From Ruminococcus flavefaciens MA2007 (GTDB taxonomy: Bacteria; Bacillota; Clostridia; Oscillospirales; Ruminococcaceae), in assembly GCF_000621845.1 (NCBI RefSeq), contig NZ_JHXF01000007.1, positions 124,001 to 188,000 of the forward strand: 64,000 bases of DNA. Reading direction: 5' to 3'. Under the pieces are notes generated by a model. It searched no databases, was not told where the DNA came from, and saw only the letters and a list, made by a program, of their open reading frames with translations. The first letter of the stretch is position 1. Each line of letters starts with the position of its first letter. The position numbers and the translations under genes were made by a program. Shown here one piece after another: positions 29,198-38,494 of this stretch.

Positions 29198-29226
29198 TTG
29201 ACATTTTTTGTCGGATATGGTAAGAT
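29198..29226 (+). promoter_or_regulatory. promoter of the GH3 lipoprotein gene
   Basis: TTGACA (29198-29203), 17 bp, TAAGAT (29221-29226). Confidence 0.7.
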
Positions 29227-29259
29227 ATTAATATACAATATCCACAGGAGGACATTTCC

Positions 29260-30741
29260 TTGAAATACAGAAAAATAACCGCGGTGCTTCTCGGTCTGAG
29301 CCTTTTTCTCTCAGGCTGCGGCGGCACTGTCGAACAAAAGGACAGCAAAACAGACAACACAGACATCACTTCTTCTCAGGAGGTGGCTACCGAGCCACTG
29401 ACCGAGCTTACTGACGCTCCCAAGGCTCCCGAAACAGAGCCCGTAACGGTAACTGAGGCGGCTACAGCCGCTCCCACGACTGAGGAGCCTCAGACTGCGG
29501 CTCAGACTGTTAATAATACAGAAAACAGCAATAACAGCGGCGCAGATGAACAGCCGCAGGAAAACAACTCCGAATCAGGCAATGAGGACTATCAGCCCAC
29601 AGTTACAACTGCGGCTTATGTACATACTTCAAAGCGCACAACTGCCTGTACTACCACCACAAAGCATATCACAACAACGACGACTGCTAAGGCAACTCCA
29701 AAAGATGTGCTGAAAAATATGACGCTGAAACAGAAGGTCTGCCAGATGTTCATGGTCACTCCCGAGGCTATAACGGGAATTTCTCCCATGACAGAGGTTG
29801 GAAACGGCACTAAAAACGCCATGAACGACTATCCCGTTGGCGGTATCATTTACTTCTCTCAGAATCTCAGCTCCCGAAACCAGATAAAGACAATGATAAG
29901 CAATACTCAGGGCTTCTCCCGTGAAGCCTGCGGCGTCGGACTTTTCATCGGCGTTGACGAGGAGGGCGGAAAGGTGGCAAGATGCGCTCAGAATCTGGGC
30001 ACTACAGCCTTCAAGCCTATGGAGCAGTACGGCAAAGAAAACAACTACAAGACCGCCTATGATATCGGAGCAACTCTCGCCAAAGACCTGAGCAGTCTCG
30101 GCTTCAATGTGGACTTTGCTCCTGTTGCAGACGTTAATATCGACAGCGGCAACGAGCTTGGCGACCGCATTTTCAGCAGCGACGCCAATGTAGTTGCAAA
30201 TATGGTCAGCGGCATCTCAAAGGGCTTGCAGGATAACGGCGTAAGCGCTACCCTCAAGCATTTTCCCGGACTTGGCGCTGAAAACGGCAATACTCATACA
30301 AACTCCACGGTAATCATAGACAGGACACTTGAACAGCTCCGAAATACGGAGTTCGTCCCCTTTAAAAAGGGCATAGACAGCGGTACTGATTTTATCATGG
30401 TGGGACATCAGTCCGTTACCAGCTTCGGTGACGAGCTGCCCTGTGACCTTTCCTACAAGGCAGTAACGGAAATGCTCCGCGGCGAGCTGGGCTTTGACGG
30501 TATCGCCATAACAGACGCTCAGCAGATGAATACTATCTCAAAAGTCTACACCTCGGGAGAAGCCGCAAAGCTTTCCATAAAGGCAGGCATGGATATCATA
30601 CTCATGCCCGTTGACTACAGAGCTGCCATAGACGAGGTATGCAGAGCTGTTGAAAGCGGCGAGATACCCGAATCACGTATAGACGAGAGCGTTATGAGGA
30701 TACTCATGAGAAAGAACAGGCTCGGTCTGCTGAAAAAGTGA
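29260..30741 (+). CDS. GH3 beta-N-acetylhexosaminidase-like lipoprotein
   Basis: Surface-anchored NagZ-type glycosidase, 493 residues. The lipobox is LFLSGC near residue 19. Residues about 25-145 are a Thr/Glu/Pro/Asn-rich linker. The GH3 barrel follows with DEEGGKVAR, KHFPGLGAENGNTHTNS (carrying the family His of the general-acid dyad) and the nucleophile Asp in GFDGIAITDAQQM. It probably trims GlcNAc from peptidoglycan or glycans outside the cell. Start is TTG at 29260 with AGGAGG 8 bp upstream. Lipoprotein NagZ forms are normal in Gram-positives; the long linker is unusual. Confidence 0.88.
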   Translation: MKYRKITAVLLGLSLFLSGCGGTVEQKDSKTDNTDITSSQEVATEPLTELTDAPKAPETEPVTVTEAATAAPTTEEPQTAAQTVNNTENSNNSGADEQPQENNSESGNEDYQPTVTTAAYVHTSKRTTACTTTTKHITTTTTAKATPKDVLKNMTLKQKVCQMFMVTPEAITGISPMTEVGNGTKNAMNDYPVGGIIYFSQNLSSRNQIKTMISNTQGFSREACGVGLFIGVDEEGGKVARCAQNLGTTAFKPMEQYGKENNYKTAYDIGATLAKDLSSLGFNVDFAPVADVNIDSGNELGDRIFSSDANVVANMVSGISKGLQDNGVSATLKHFPGLGAENGNTHTNSTVIIDRTLEQLRNTEFVPFKKGIDSGTDFIMVGHQSVTSFGDELPCDLSYKAVTEMLRGELGFDGIAITDAQQMNTISKVYTSGEAAKLSIKAGMDIILMPVDYRAAIDEVCRAVESGEIPESRIDESVMRILMRKNRLGLLKK

Positions 30742-30831
30742 CGTATCTGTAATATAAAAGTCACTGTGCTGTCATTCTGCTGTGCTATACTTTATTCAAA
30801 GCTAAAGCTTTACGCAGAAAGGAGCACAACT

Positions 30832-31290
30832 ATGAAAAAACGCAGTATCATCATCACATCAGCAGGAGTTTTAACACTTTCAGCCGCATTATTCGTCGGA
30901 TTCTGGGCACGGCAGTACAATAAGCCCTATCCCGCAGGCACTGTGGACAAGGCTGTCGTAAAGCCTATATCCTCGGAGATGTTCACCGAACAGGACTACA
31001 GTGACGCGGTTGAATGCGTCAAGGACTTCTTCCCCGAATTTGAGACCTGCGACCTGTTGGAGCTGCGCTATGCAGGAGACGCGGAAACAAAGCTGGAATC
31101 CCGTGACTCACAGAACGAAAACGAAGAATACATCGTGCTTATGTCGGATTTCTATGTAAATAAGCTGGAAATATTCCAGAATGAAAAGTCAGCATGGCAG
31201 CGCGACTACACCTATACAGACTGGAGCTGGATGCTTGCCCGCACAAAGGGCACTTCCGACTGGATAATATGTAATTACGGCTTCGGCTGA
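30832..31290 (+). CDS. membrane-anchored hypothetical protein
   Basis: A 152-residue protein with an N-terminal basic stretch and one hydrophobic helix (IIITSAGVLTLSAALFVGFWA), either a signal anchor or an uncleaved signal. The rest is an extracytoplasmic domain ending in YTYTDWSWMLARTKG-type sequence. I do not recognise a family. ATG at 30832 has AAAGGAG 7 bp upstream. Secretion with neighbours GH3 and GH16 suggests a cell-surface role only in a general sense. Confidence 0.6.
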   Translation: MKKRSIIITSAGVLTLSAALFVGFWARQYNKPYPAGTVDKAVVKPISSEMFTEQDYSDAVECVKDFFPEFETCDLLELRYAGDAETKLESRDSQNENEEYIVLMSDFYVNKLEIFQNEKSAWQRDYTYTDWSWMLARTKGTSDWIICNYGFG

Positions 31291-31432
31291 TAAATCATAC
31301 CATGTCCTTCTAAAGCTGTGGTTACATCATAAGTTTACTATAAATCAGTCCATTTTGCTATAATTTTTCCATATAAAAAGTTATAATAATACCACAAGAA
31401 AGAGAAATCCTATTTTCAAGGAGGACATGAAA

Positions 31433-32842
31433 ATGAAAATAAACAAGTATTTATCCTTCGCTGCTGCACTTGCAATGCTTGGCTGCGCTGTAAGCTGCGG
31501 CGACAAGAACAGCTCAGGTTCGGACACAGCTCCCGAGACCGCAAAGCCAACCGAGGCAGCTACAGAAGCTGTTGACGTTCCCGAGATAGAGGGCTACAAC
31601 CTGCTTTGGAACGACGAGTTCAGCGGCAGTGCTCTTGACGAGAGCAAGTGGAACTACGAGCCCCACGAACCGGGCTGGACTAACGAGGAATTACAGGAGT
31701 ACACAACATCTACAGATAACGTATTCCTCCGCGACGGCAAGCTGGTCATCAAGGCTATCAAGTCCGAAAAGAACGGCAAGGACTACTATACATCAGGTAA
31801 GGTAACAGGTCAGAACAAGACTGATTTCTCCTACGGCAAGGTAGTCGTAAGCGCTAAGGTGCCAGAGGGACAGGGCTTATGGCCTGCTATCTGGATGATG
31901 CCCAAGGAGGAGAGCTACTACGGTCAGTGGCCTAAGTGCGGCGAGATTGACATCATGGAGGTACTCGGCAACGATGTAAGCACAGCCTACGGTACTCTCC
32001 ATTTCGGCGAGCCCCACGGCGAGATACAGGGCACATGGGGACTTACAGGTCAGACCTACGCTGACAGCTTCCATGAGTATTCTGTAGAGTGGGAGCCGGG
32101 CGAGATACGCTGGTATATCGACGGCAATCTCTACAATACAGCAAACGACTGGTTCACAGCCGTTCAGGGCGAGGACGAGAAGCCATACCCAGCTCCGTTC
32201 GATCAGCCTTTCTTCGTTCAGATGAACCTTGCAGTCGGCGGCACATGGCCCGGCAATCCCGACGCTACAACAGATTTCGACAAGGCAGAGTTCGAGATCG
32301 ACTACGTAAGAGTTTACCAGAAGCCTGAGTACAATATGAACGTTAAGAAGCCCGAGAAGAAGTTCCGCGAGGCTCTCGAAGACGGAAACTTCATCTTCAA
32401 CGGTGACTTCTCCGAGGCTGAGGACCTTACAGACGACGTAAACTGGAAGTTCCTGCTGTTCAACGGCGGCGAGGGCTCAGCTGAGATAAAGGACAACATG
32501 ATAGTGATAACCTCTCAGGCAGAGGGTACAGAGGAATACTCCGTACAGCTTGTACAGCCGGATCTCCCAATGATAAAGGGCAAGAAGTATCGCGTGACAT
32601 TCGACGCTTACGCTGACGAGGAGCGCGACATCGTAGTATGCGTTTCTGCTCCGTCAGCAGGCTGGATACGCTACTTACAGGATACAAAGCTGACACTTAC
32701 CACAGAAAAGCAGAGCTTCACCTATGATTTCGAGATGAAGGAAAAGGACGACAATAACGGACGTCTTGAGTTCAATATGGGTAAGCGCGGCTCAACAGCT
32801 ACAGTTTACATCAGCAATGTAAGAGTAGAAGAAATTGCATAA
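31433..32842 (+). CDS. GH16 beta-glucanase lipoprotein with C-terminal CBM
   Basis: Surface-anchored endo-beta-glucanase (laminarinase or lichenase type), 469 residues. A lipoprotein signal (AALAMLGCAVSC), a short acidic Thr/Ala linker, then a GH16 jelly roll: NLLWNDEFSGSALDESKW, GLWPAIWMMP, and the catalytic E-I-D-I-M-E (Glu171 nucleophile, Asp173, Glu176 acid/base), VEWEPGEIRWYIDG. The C-terminal about 150 residues (FIFNGDFSEAEDLTDDVNW onward) form a CBM4/9-like jelly roll. The E-x-D-x-x-E spacing with Met suits beta-1,3-glucanases. ATG at 31433 has AAGGAGG with 8-nt spacing; the ATG at 31427 is too close to it. Confidence 0.9.
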   Translation: MKINKYLSFAAALAMLGCAVSCGDKNSSGSDTAPETAKPTEAATEAVDVPEIEGYNLLWNDEFSGSALDESKWNYEPHEPGWTNEELQEYTTSTDNVFLRDGKLVIKAIKSEKNGKDYYTSGKVTGQNKTDFSYGKVVVSAKVPEGQGLWPAIWMMPKEESYYGQWPKCGEIDIMEVLGNDVSTAYGTLHFGEPHGEIQGTWGLTGQTYADSFHEYSVEWEPGEIRWYIDGNLYNTANDWFTAVQGEDEKPYPAPFDQPFFVQMNLAVGGTWPGNPDATTDFDKAEFEIDYVRVYQKPEYNMNVKKPEKKFREALEDGNFIFNGDFSEAEDLTDDVNWKFLLFNGGEGSAEIKDNMIVITSQAEGTEEYSVQLVQPDLPMIKGKKYRVTFDAYADEERDIVVCVSAPSAGWIRYLQDTKLTLTTEKQSFTYDFEMKEKDDNNGRLEFNMGKRGSTATVYISNVRVEEIA

Positions 32843-32847
32843 TAAAC

Positions 32848-32877
32848 AGCCCCGAAGCGATTCGGGGCTTGTTTTTA
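32848..32877 (+). terminator. GH16 terminator
   Basis: 9-bp stem AGCCCCGAA / TTCGGGGCT, loop GCGA, then TGTTTTTA. Confidence 0.9.
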
Positions 32878-32910
32878 TACGGTCAATGCTATAAATCATC
32901 ATTTATGTTT

Positions 32911-33236
32911 GTAGGGGACGGCGTCCTCGACGTCCCATTTAGGGAACGCCCTCTCTTGCAGGGCGACACTAATCGTGTCCGGCACCCTCTGTCCTTTGGA
33001 CATCTCCCTACACTGTAGGGAGTCACCCTCTCAAAAAACAGTCCACCGGACTGTTTTTTGATTCACCCTTTGCGGTTACTCCCTGTGGTACAGGAGATGT
33101 CAGCGTAGCTGACAGAGGGTACTCGCTCCTGTTAGGAGCGTCTTCGTAACTGCGGGGCTTTGCCCCACACCCCACAAGGGCTGTCAGCCCTTGACCTGAC
33201 CAAAGGAACAAAGTCCCTTTGGAATCCCGTTCATGG
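32911..33236 (+). repeat. mosaic intergenic repeat, copy B
   Basis: Plus-oriented copy: GTAGGGGACG start, CACTAATCGTGTCC, CTCCCTACACTGTAGGGAG hairpin, AACAGTCCACCGGACTGTT palindrome, GTCAGCGTAGCTGAC palindrome, GGGGCTTTGCCCC, AAGGGCTGTCAGCCCTT, closing GGAACAAAGTCCCTTTGGAAT. It shares the first module variant with copy A. The gap 32878-33414 otherwise contains only the promoter of the next gene. Confidence 0.85.
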
Positions 33237-33333
33237 GCTCGGCAAGTTGTTACGTTAAAATTGGTTTTTAATAATTTTAATATCTTATGAATTGCTCTCA
33301 CCTAAAAATTGACAGCTTTTTCCACAAATTGAC

Positions 33334-33362
33334 TTGTATTTCATTCCAAAATATGTTATAAT
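33334..33362 (+). promoter_or_regulatory. promoter of the sensor-GGDEF gene
   Basis: TTGTAT (33334-33339), 17 bp, TATAAT (33357-33362). Confidence 0.6.
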
Positions 33363-33414
33363 AATATATATATTTAATGCCACATACATCTAAGCTAAAG
33401 CAAAGGAGTTTCAT

Positions 33415-35388
33415 ATGGATAAACCGATTGAAATTGCCGTTATCGTCGCTGGTATCGACGAGGAATACCAGAACGGAGTCATCGACGGCATAAGACACTG
33501 CGCAAAAATGAATAATGCAAATATTTCATGCTTCTGCGCATTTGGCGGAGTCCTTGCCAACAGCAAATTCGATGTGGGCGAATACAACATCTACTCACTT
33601 ATAAATTACAGCAAATTTGACGGCGTTATACTTATGACAAATACCATAAGCTCCCCTGTCGATAAGGAAAAGATAATCGCAAAGGTCAAGAGCACTGGTC
33701 TGCCTGTTACTATCCTTGACTGCGATGAACACCCCGAATTCTATAACATCAGCATAGATAACTACTCTGCTATGCAGGCTATAGTAAGACACGTTATCGA
33801 AAAGCACAACGTCAAGCGTATCAACTATATCTCAGGTCCTATGGAAAACCCCGAGGCTGCCGAGAGAATGAGAGCATTCCGTGAGACTATCGCCGAGTAT
33901 TCCATTCCCTATGAATACGAGCGCGTTTTCGTGGGAGAATTCAGAGCTGCCGACGGAAAAAATGCTGTTGTCTCCTTCATGAGCTCGGGCTTGCAGCGTC
34001 CGCAGGCTATAATCTGCGCCAACGACGCTATGGCTCTTGCTGCTGTTGAGGAGCTTGGCAACTTCGGCTACAAGATACCCGATGATATCATCGTTACGGG
34101 CTTTGACAACACCTACAACGCCCGTCATCACCTCCCTGCCCTGACCACTGTATCCCGTCCTCTTGACGACGCAGGCTTCAAAGCCTGTGAGATACTCATA
34201 GGTCTTATAATCGGCAGAGAATACCCCAAGAATACCGTGCTCAACGCTTCTCCCGTATTCTCGGAGAGCTGCGGCTGCGTATCCGTTGAGGAGACAGATA
34301 TCTCGGAATACAGAGTTTCCGCATACAAGCTGCTGAACAGCTGCCGCAGGGACGTTTCCCTGCTCAACCGCATGACTACGGAGCTTGCTGATACTCAGGA
34401 TTCTGCTTCGACTATACATACCGTGTCAAAGATAATCAACGAGATAAAATTCGACAGATTCTGCCTGTGTCTGTGCTCAAACTGGGATCAGGTGGTGTCA
34501 AACGGACTCAATATCGATCCAACCGATACCTCGTCCTATCAGATACACGGCTATACTCCGAAAATGCTGGCTCCTCTGGTACTGGAGAACAACATCAACG
34601 ATCCCGTAAGTATGTTTGACAGTGCCGATATGTACCCTGCACCACTGAAAAACGGCGGCAACGTAAGCTTCTTCGTACCGCTTCATTTCGGCGAGCGCTG
34701 TCTGGGATACTATATCTTCACAAACAGCAAGTTCCCCACAAAGAGCCTGCTGTGTCACGCACTCATGCTCACTATCAGCAATTCTATCGAGAATATCCGC
34801 AAGCTGGTACACCTGAAGAGCATGGTCAAGGAACTGGACAAGCTCTATGTCATTGATCCGCTCTGCAATGTCTACAACAGAAACGGCTTTATCAGAAACG
34901 CCGATCCTATGTTCAACCGCACAAAGGCGTCAAAGCAGAAGCTTCTTATCTCATTTATAGATATGGACGGTCTTAAACACATCAACGACTGCTACGGTCA
35001 TAACGAGGGCGACTTCGCACTTCAGCGCCTTTCAAGCGTTATATCCGACTGCTGCAAGGGCGGCAGGATATGCGCACGATTCGGCGGCGATGAGTTCATT
35101 ATCCTTGGCGAGAACGCCTGCGAAGAGGACATTATGGCTCTGGAGACCGTTTTTGAGGCTCAGCTGAAAAACATAAACACCATTGTGAAAAAGCCATACA
35201 CCATAGCGGCAAGTATAGGTACTATCGTCAGCGAAATACAGGATAATGTAACGCTTTTCAACCTTATCACTCAGGCTGATGAGATAATGTACGCAAACAA
35301 GAAGCGCAAGCGCACTTCACGCTACCTCAGACACGAAGAAAGTGAAGAGGAGATACAATATGAATCATCTGGGAACGATCAGGCTTGA
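33415..35388 (+). CDS. cytoplasmic LacI-type sugar-sensor / GGDEF fusion
   Basis: A 657-residue soluble protein. Residues 1 to about 275 are a periplasmic-binding-protein-like sensor of the LacI/GalR effector type (AVIVAGIDEEYQNGVIDGIRH, INYISGPMENPEAAERMRAF, AIICANDAMALAAVEELG, VTGFDNTYNARHHLPALTTV) but with neither a helix-turn-helix nor a signal peptide. A middle GAF-like region (about 300-470) follows, then a GGDEF domain with intact GGDEF at 557-561. It should convert binding of an intracellular sugar or similar ligand into c-di-GMP synthesis. It overlaps the GNAT gene by 29 bp. The preceding R-F and surrounding sequence show no obvious inhibitory I-site. Confidence 0.85.
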   Translation: MDKPIEIAVIVAGIDEEYQNGVIDGIRHCAKMNNANISCFCAFGGVLANSKFDVGEYNIYSLINYSKFDGVILMTNTISSPVDKEKIIAKVKSTGLPVTILDCDEHPEFYNISIDNYSAMQAIVRHVIEKHNVKRINYISGPMENPEAAERMRAFRETIAEYSIPYEYERVFVGEFRAADGKNAVVSFMSSGLQRPQAIICANDAMALAAVEELGNFGYKIPDDIIVTGFDNTYNARHHLPALTTVSRPLDDAGFKACEILIGLIIGREYPKNTVLNASPVFSESCGCVSVEETDISEYRVSAYKLLNSCRRDVSLLNRMTTELADTQDSASTIHTVSKIINEIKFDRFCLCLCSNWDQVVSNGLNIDPTDTSSYQIHGYTPKMLAPLVLENNINDPVSMFDSADMYPAPLKNGGNVSFFVPLHFGERCLGYYIFTNSKFPTKSLLCHALMLTISNSIENIRKLVHLKSMVKELDKLYVIDPLCNVYNRNGFIRNADPMFNRTKASKQKLLISFIDMDGLKHINDCYGHNEGDFALQRLSSVISDCCKGGRICARFGGDEFIILGENACEEDIMALETVFEAQLKNINTIVKKPYTIAASIGTIVSEIQDNVTLFNLITQADEIMYANKKRKRTSRYLRHEESEEEIQYESSGNDQA

Positions 35389-35911
35389 GACCGAAAGACT
35401 TATCCTCAGGCGCTTTGAGGAAAGAGATACGGAGACTGCTTTCTCCGTCTGGACAAGCGATCCTAAAGTAACCCAGTATCTGCGCTGGAAGCATCATCGC
35501 TCCCTGACACAGATGAAGGAGCTGGGGCTTACATGGATAAACAAATACAACGATCCCCAATGGTATCACTGGGTGATCGAGCCCAAAGAAGTTGGCTTCC
35601 CTATCGGAACTGTCTCTGCCGCTGATGTAAACAACGACACCGATACCGTTGAGATAGGCTACTGTATCGGCTCAGGCTACTGGGGCATGGGCTATGTTAC
35701 GGAGGCTGTCGCCGCTGTGATACAGTTCTTCTTCGAGGAGGTCAAAGCCAACAGGATAGAAGCCAAATACGATACCAGAAACAAGGCTTCGGGACGTGTT
35801 CTCGAAAAATGCGGTCTCACCTATGAGGGAACCCTTAGAAGCTATGAGCGCATACAGTCGGGCATAACCGATGTATGCATATACAGTATCCTCGCCGAGG
35901 ATTACTTCTGA
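35360..35911 (+). CDS. RimJ/RimL-type GNAT acetyltransferase
   Basis: Acetyl-CoA-dependent N-acetyltransferase of about 183 residues. RLETERLILRRFEERDTETAF opens the family, IGYCIGSGYWGMGYVTEAVAAVIQFFFEE contains the acetyl-CoA loop, and RIEAKYDTRNKASGRVLEKCGLTYEGTLR is the conserved C-terminal motif of the RimJ/RimL branch (protein N-termini or aminoglycoside-like substrates). ATG at 35360 follows GAGGAG inside the end of the sensor-GGDEF gene, so it is translationally coupled. Confidence 0.88.
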   Translation: MNHLGTIRLETERLILRRFEERDTETAFSVWTSDPKVTQYLRWKHHRSLTQMKELGLTWINKYNDPQWYHWVIEPKEVGFPIGTVSAADVNNDTDTVEIGYCIGSGYWGMGYVTEAVAAVIQFFFEEVKANRIEAKYDTRNKASGRVLEKCGLTYEGTLRSYERIQSGITDVCIYSILAEDYF

Positions 35912-35918
35912 AATAACA

Positions 35919-35943
35919 AAAGGACAGCTTTAAGCTGTCCTTT
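35919..35943 (+). terminator. terminator after GNAT
   Basis: 12-bp arms AAAGGACAGCTT / AAGCTGTCCTTT with a one-base loop in the written form; A and T tracts on both sides suit both strands. Confidence 0.75.
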
Positions 35944-36001
35944 CAATGCTACTCTTTTATCTTACTACTATTCCGCACCATACTTCACACCAACATACAC
36001 A

Positions 36002-37534
36002 TCACAGCAAGGGAGCAAATATATTCAGTATTGCTCCCGCTATTTTTTTGTGTACGGGACGTTTTGTGCAGGCTTCTGCTGTTATCTGCTCGGAAACTGC
36101 CGCCGTGCGTTCAAAATCAGCTACAATATCTCCGATAACGGAGCTGTTGTAAAGCACCGAACCGCACTCGAAATGCAGGTAGAAGCTTCGGTAATCGAAG
36201 TTTATAGTTCCCACAACCGCCGATGTGCCGTCGGCTACACAGGTCTTGGCGTGGATAAAGCCGGGGGTGTATTCGTATATCTTTACGCCCGTATTCACAA
36301 GTCGGCTGTAATTGTTCCACGCTATCATGTGAACATACCACTTGTCGGGTATATGGGGCGTGATGATACGCACGTCAACTCCCTTTTTAGCCGCAAAGCC
36401 AAGTGCATTGGTCATTTCCTCGTCCAGTATCAGATAGGGCGTGGTTATGCAGACATAACTCCGCGCGTTGTTGATAAGCTCAAGGTAAACTCGCTTTCCT
36501 ACGGGCTCCTCGTCAAGGGGAGAATCGGAGAATGGCTGTATGAAGCCGTCGCCTATGTCAGAAGCAAGGTCTGCATTTATAACGGGCTCGAATCTGCGTA
36601 TCTCACTGCTTTCGGATTTCGACCAGAGCTGGAGAAACATCACCGTGTAATTCCAAACGGCTTGTCCGCGTATCATTATTGCGGTATCCTTCCAGTGTCC
36701 GAAGCGCTCCTTACGGTTGATATACTCGTCGGCAAGATTAGTACCGCCGTTAAACGCCGTATGTCCGTCGATTATGACAATCTTGCGGTGGTCGCGGTTG
36801 TTCTGTACCGAAGATATCATAGGGCGGAACGGATTGAAAACCTTGCATTTCACGCCGTTATCGGAAAGCTTTCGGAAAGGCTTTACGGAATTCAGCATAC
36901 CAGTGCCTATGCCGTCATACATCAGACGGACGTCAACTCCTGCCTTTGCTTTGCGTATCAGGAGCTCCGACATAACGTCGAACATATAGCCCTCGGTTAT
37001 GATGAAAAATTCAAGGAAAATGAATCGCTCAGCCTTTTCAAGCTCCTCAACCAGCTTTGAGAACTGCGCTTCGCCAAGGCTGAAATACTCCGCGCAGGTA
37101 CTTCGGTAAACGGGATACATACCGTAGTCCGCAACGTATCTTGCCAGATTCACGGAATCGGGACAGTTCGCTTCAAGCTCCGCCATGACGTTTTTATCCT
37201 GCACAAGAAGCTCACGAGTCTGCTTCTGATTGCGCATATCTATGGATTTCGGGAACTGCTGTGAAAGCTTGATGTAGATATAGGAAACTCCGCCAAGAAG
37301 CGGAAATACGCTTATGAGAACTACCCATGCCACACGGTAGGATATGGGCTCGTTCTTGTTGGTGATATATATGACAAGAAATATATCCAGTGCAATAAGC
37401 GCGATATAGAAGAATACAAAATGCTCTCCAAGGCTCGCTACGGCAAGCAAAAGGAAGCCTATCTGCAATAAAAGCAGTATCACGAATGCCGCATTTGAGC
37501 TGAGTATACTGCCGAGAAGTTTTTTAAGCTTCAT
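36002..37534 (-). CDS. cls: cardiolipin synthase
   Basis: Membrane phospholipase-D-family enzyme (510 residues) condensing two phosphatidylglycerols. Two N-terminal membrane helices (FVILLLLQIGFLLLAVASLG and FVFFYIALIALDIFLVIYIT), a third near VAWVVLISVFPLLGGVSYIY, then two HKD motifs: HRKIVIIDGHTAFNGGTN and HAKTCVADGTSAVVGTIN. Full length and typical. The minus-strand gene is transcribed away from the thioesterase, with an A+T-rich shared promoter region at 37535-37668. Confidence 0.93.
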   Translation of the reverse strand: MKLKKLLGSILSSNAAFVILLLLQIGFLLLAVASLGEHFVFFYIALIALDIFLVIYITNKNEPISYRVAWVVLISVFPLLGGVSYIYIKLSQQFPKSIDMRNQKQTRELLVQDKNVMAELEANCPDSVNLARYVADYGMYPVYRSTCAEYFSLGEAQFSKLVEELEKAERFIFLEFFIITEGYMFDVMSELLIRKAKAGVDVRLMYDGIGTGMLNSVKPFRKLSDNGVKCKVFNPFRPMISSVQNNRDHRKIVIIDGHTAFNGGTNLADEYINRKERFGHWKDTAIMIRGQAVWNYTVMFLQLWSKSESSEIRRFEPVINADLASDIGDGFIQPFSDSPLDEEPVGKRVYLELINNARSYVCITTPYLILDEEMTNALGFAAKKGVDVRIITPHIPDKWYVHMIAWNNYSRLVNTGVKIYEYTPGFIHAKTCVADGTSAVVGTINFDYRSFYLHFECGSVLYNSSVIGDIVADFERTAAVSEQITAEACTKRPVHKKIAGAILNIFAPLL

Positions 37535-37668
37535 GTTACACCTCAGAAAAATATTATAATATTATTATATCATAAATAAAATAAAATGCAATATTCGCGG
37601 CTGAAAACTTCCGCTTACGGTTATTTCAGCGCTTATATCATAGTTTCAACACGAAAGGAAGTCTTTTT

Positions 37669-38103
37669 TTGAACAAACTCAGACCATACGAAAGAAAAGT
37701 TTTTTACTACGAGACCGATAAAATGGCAATAGTACACCACTCAAACTATATCCGCATTTTCGAGGAGGCTCGTATGCACTATCTCACAGAAGCAGGTCTG
37801 CCTTTTGAAAAGATCGAAGGAATGGGCATACTCATGCCATGCCTTGCCCTTGATTCCAGCTTCAAGCGTCCTCTTGTCTTTGACGAGCCCTTTGCGGTGT
37901 ACATGAAAATGGATAAGTTCAACGGCGCTACCATACACCTTGTATACAAGGTAGTGAGCCGCAGAAGCGGCGAGATATGTGCAGAGGGAAGCTCCACACA
38001 CTGCTTCACTGATATGAACATGAAGCCCCTGCGTACAAAGCATTCTCACCCTGAGCTTTACGCAACTATCGCTCAGTATCTTAACTACGAATACGACTTC
38101 TGA
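37669..38103 (+). CDS. 4HBT-family acyl-CoA thioesterase
   Basis: Hot-dog-fold thioesterase of 144 residues resembling YbgC/FadM. The active-site region is FYYETDKMAIVHHSNYIRIFEEARMHYL, where Asp and the HHSNY segment match the 4HBT signature, and the rest follows the fold (LVYKVVSRRSGEICAEGSSTHCF). Start is TTG at 37669 with GAAAGGAAG upstream. Probably hydrolyses short or aromatic acyl-CoA; substrate unknown. Confidence 0.85.
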   Translation: MNKLRPYERKVFYYETDKMAIVHHSNYIRIFEEARMHYLTEAGLPFEKIEGMGILMPCLALDSSFKRPLVFDEPFAVYMKMDKFNGATIHLVYKVVSRRSGEICAEGSSTHCFTDMNMKPLRTKHSHPELYATIAQYLNYEYDF

Positions 38104-38144
38104 TCCTTTCAATATTATTGTCAGGGGATATTACGCTATTCACT

Positions 38145-38494
38145 AAAAACAGCCATAAAGCTTAAGCGAAACAGTCATAAAGAAGTAATACTTCTTTATG
38201 ACTGTTTCTAAAATAACAAAGAATAGAGAAGAAATAATAAATAAGAATAGATGTATTGCCTGTCGGCAATTGATTAAAATCTGTCCGCAAAGGGGAGCCC
38301 CCTTTGGCGGAATCGCAGGTTACCAAATATGAGCCGTTACTTTACGGCTCGGTAGCCCGCTTTTTCCGTTAAGGGGAGCAGCCTAAAGCGGACACTTTTA
38401 TTATTCTTTATTCATTATTCTTTCTTATTTATTATTTTAGGAGGTGTGATAAAGTTTCTTTATCACACCTCCTCTTAGCTTTATGGCTGTTTTT
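38145..38494. repeat. nested inverted-repeat element between convergent genes
   Basis: Outer 18-bp perfect arms AAAAACAGCCATAAAGCT (38145-38162) and AGCTTTATGGCTGTTTTT (38477-38494). Inside: an 18-bp-stem hairpin GAAACAGTCATAAAGAAG (38168-38208), a 16-bp-stem hairpin AGGAGGTGTGATAAAG (38439-38473), A+T-rich arms around AATAATAAATAAGAATA, then TGTCCGC/GCGGACA arms (38282-38288, 38388-38394) and a GAGCCGT/ACGGCTC hairpin (38331-38350). It looks like a terminator whose loop was invaded by palindromic elements. No gene is visible. Confidence 0.75.

Noticed and set aside
32911-33236. Possible CRISPR array in the palindrome-rich gaps
   Set aside because: There are no regularly spaced identical direct repeats with unique spacers; modules are different palindromes used once per copy.
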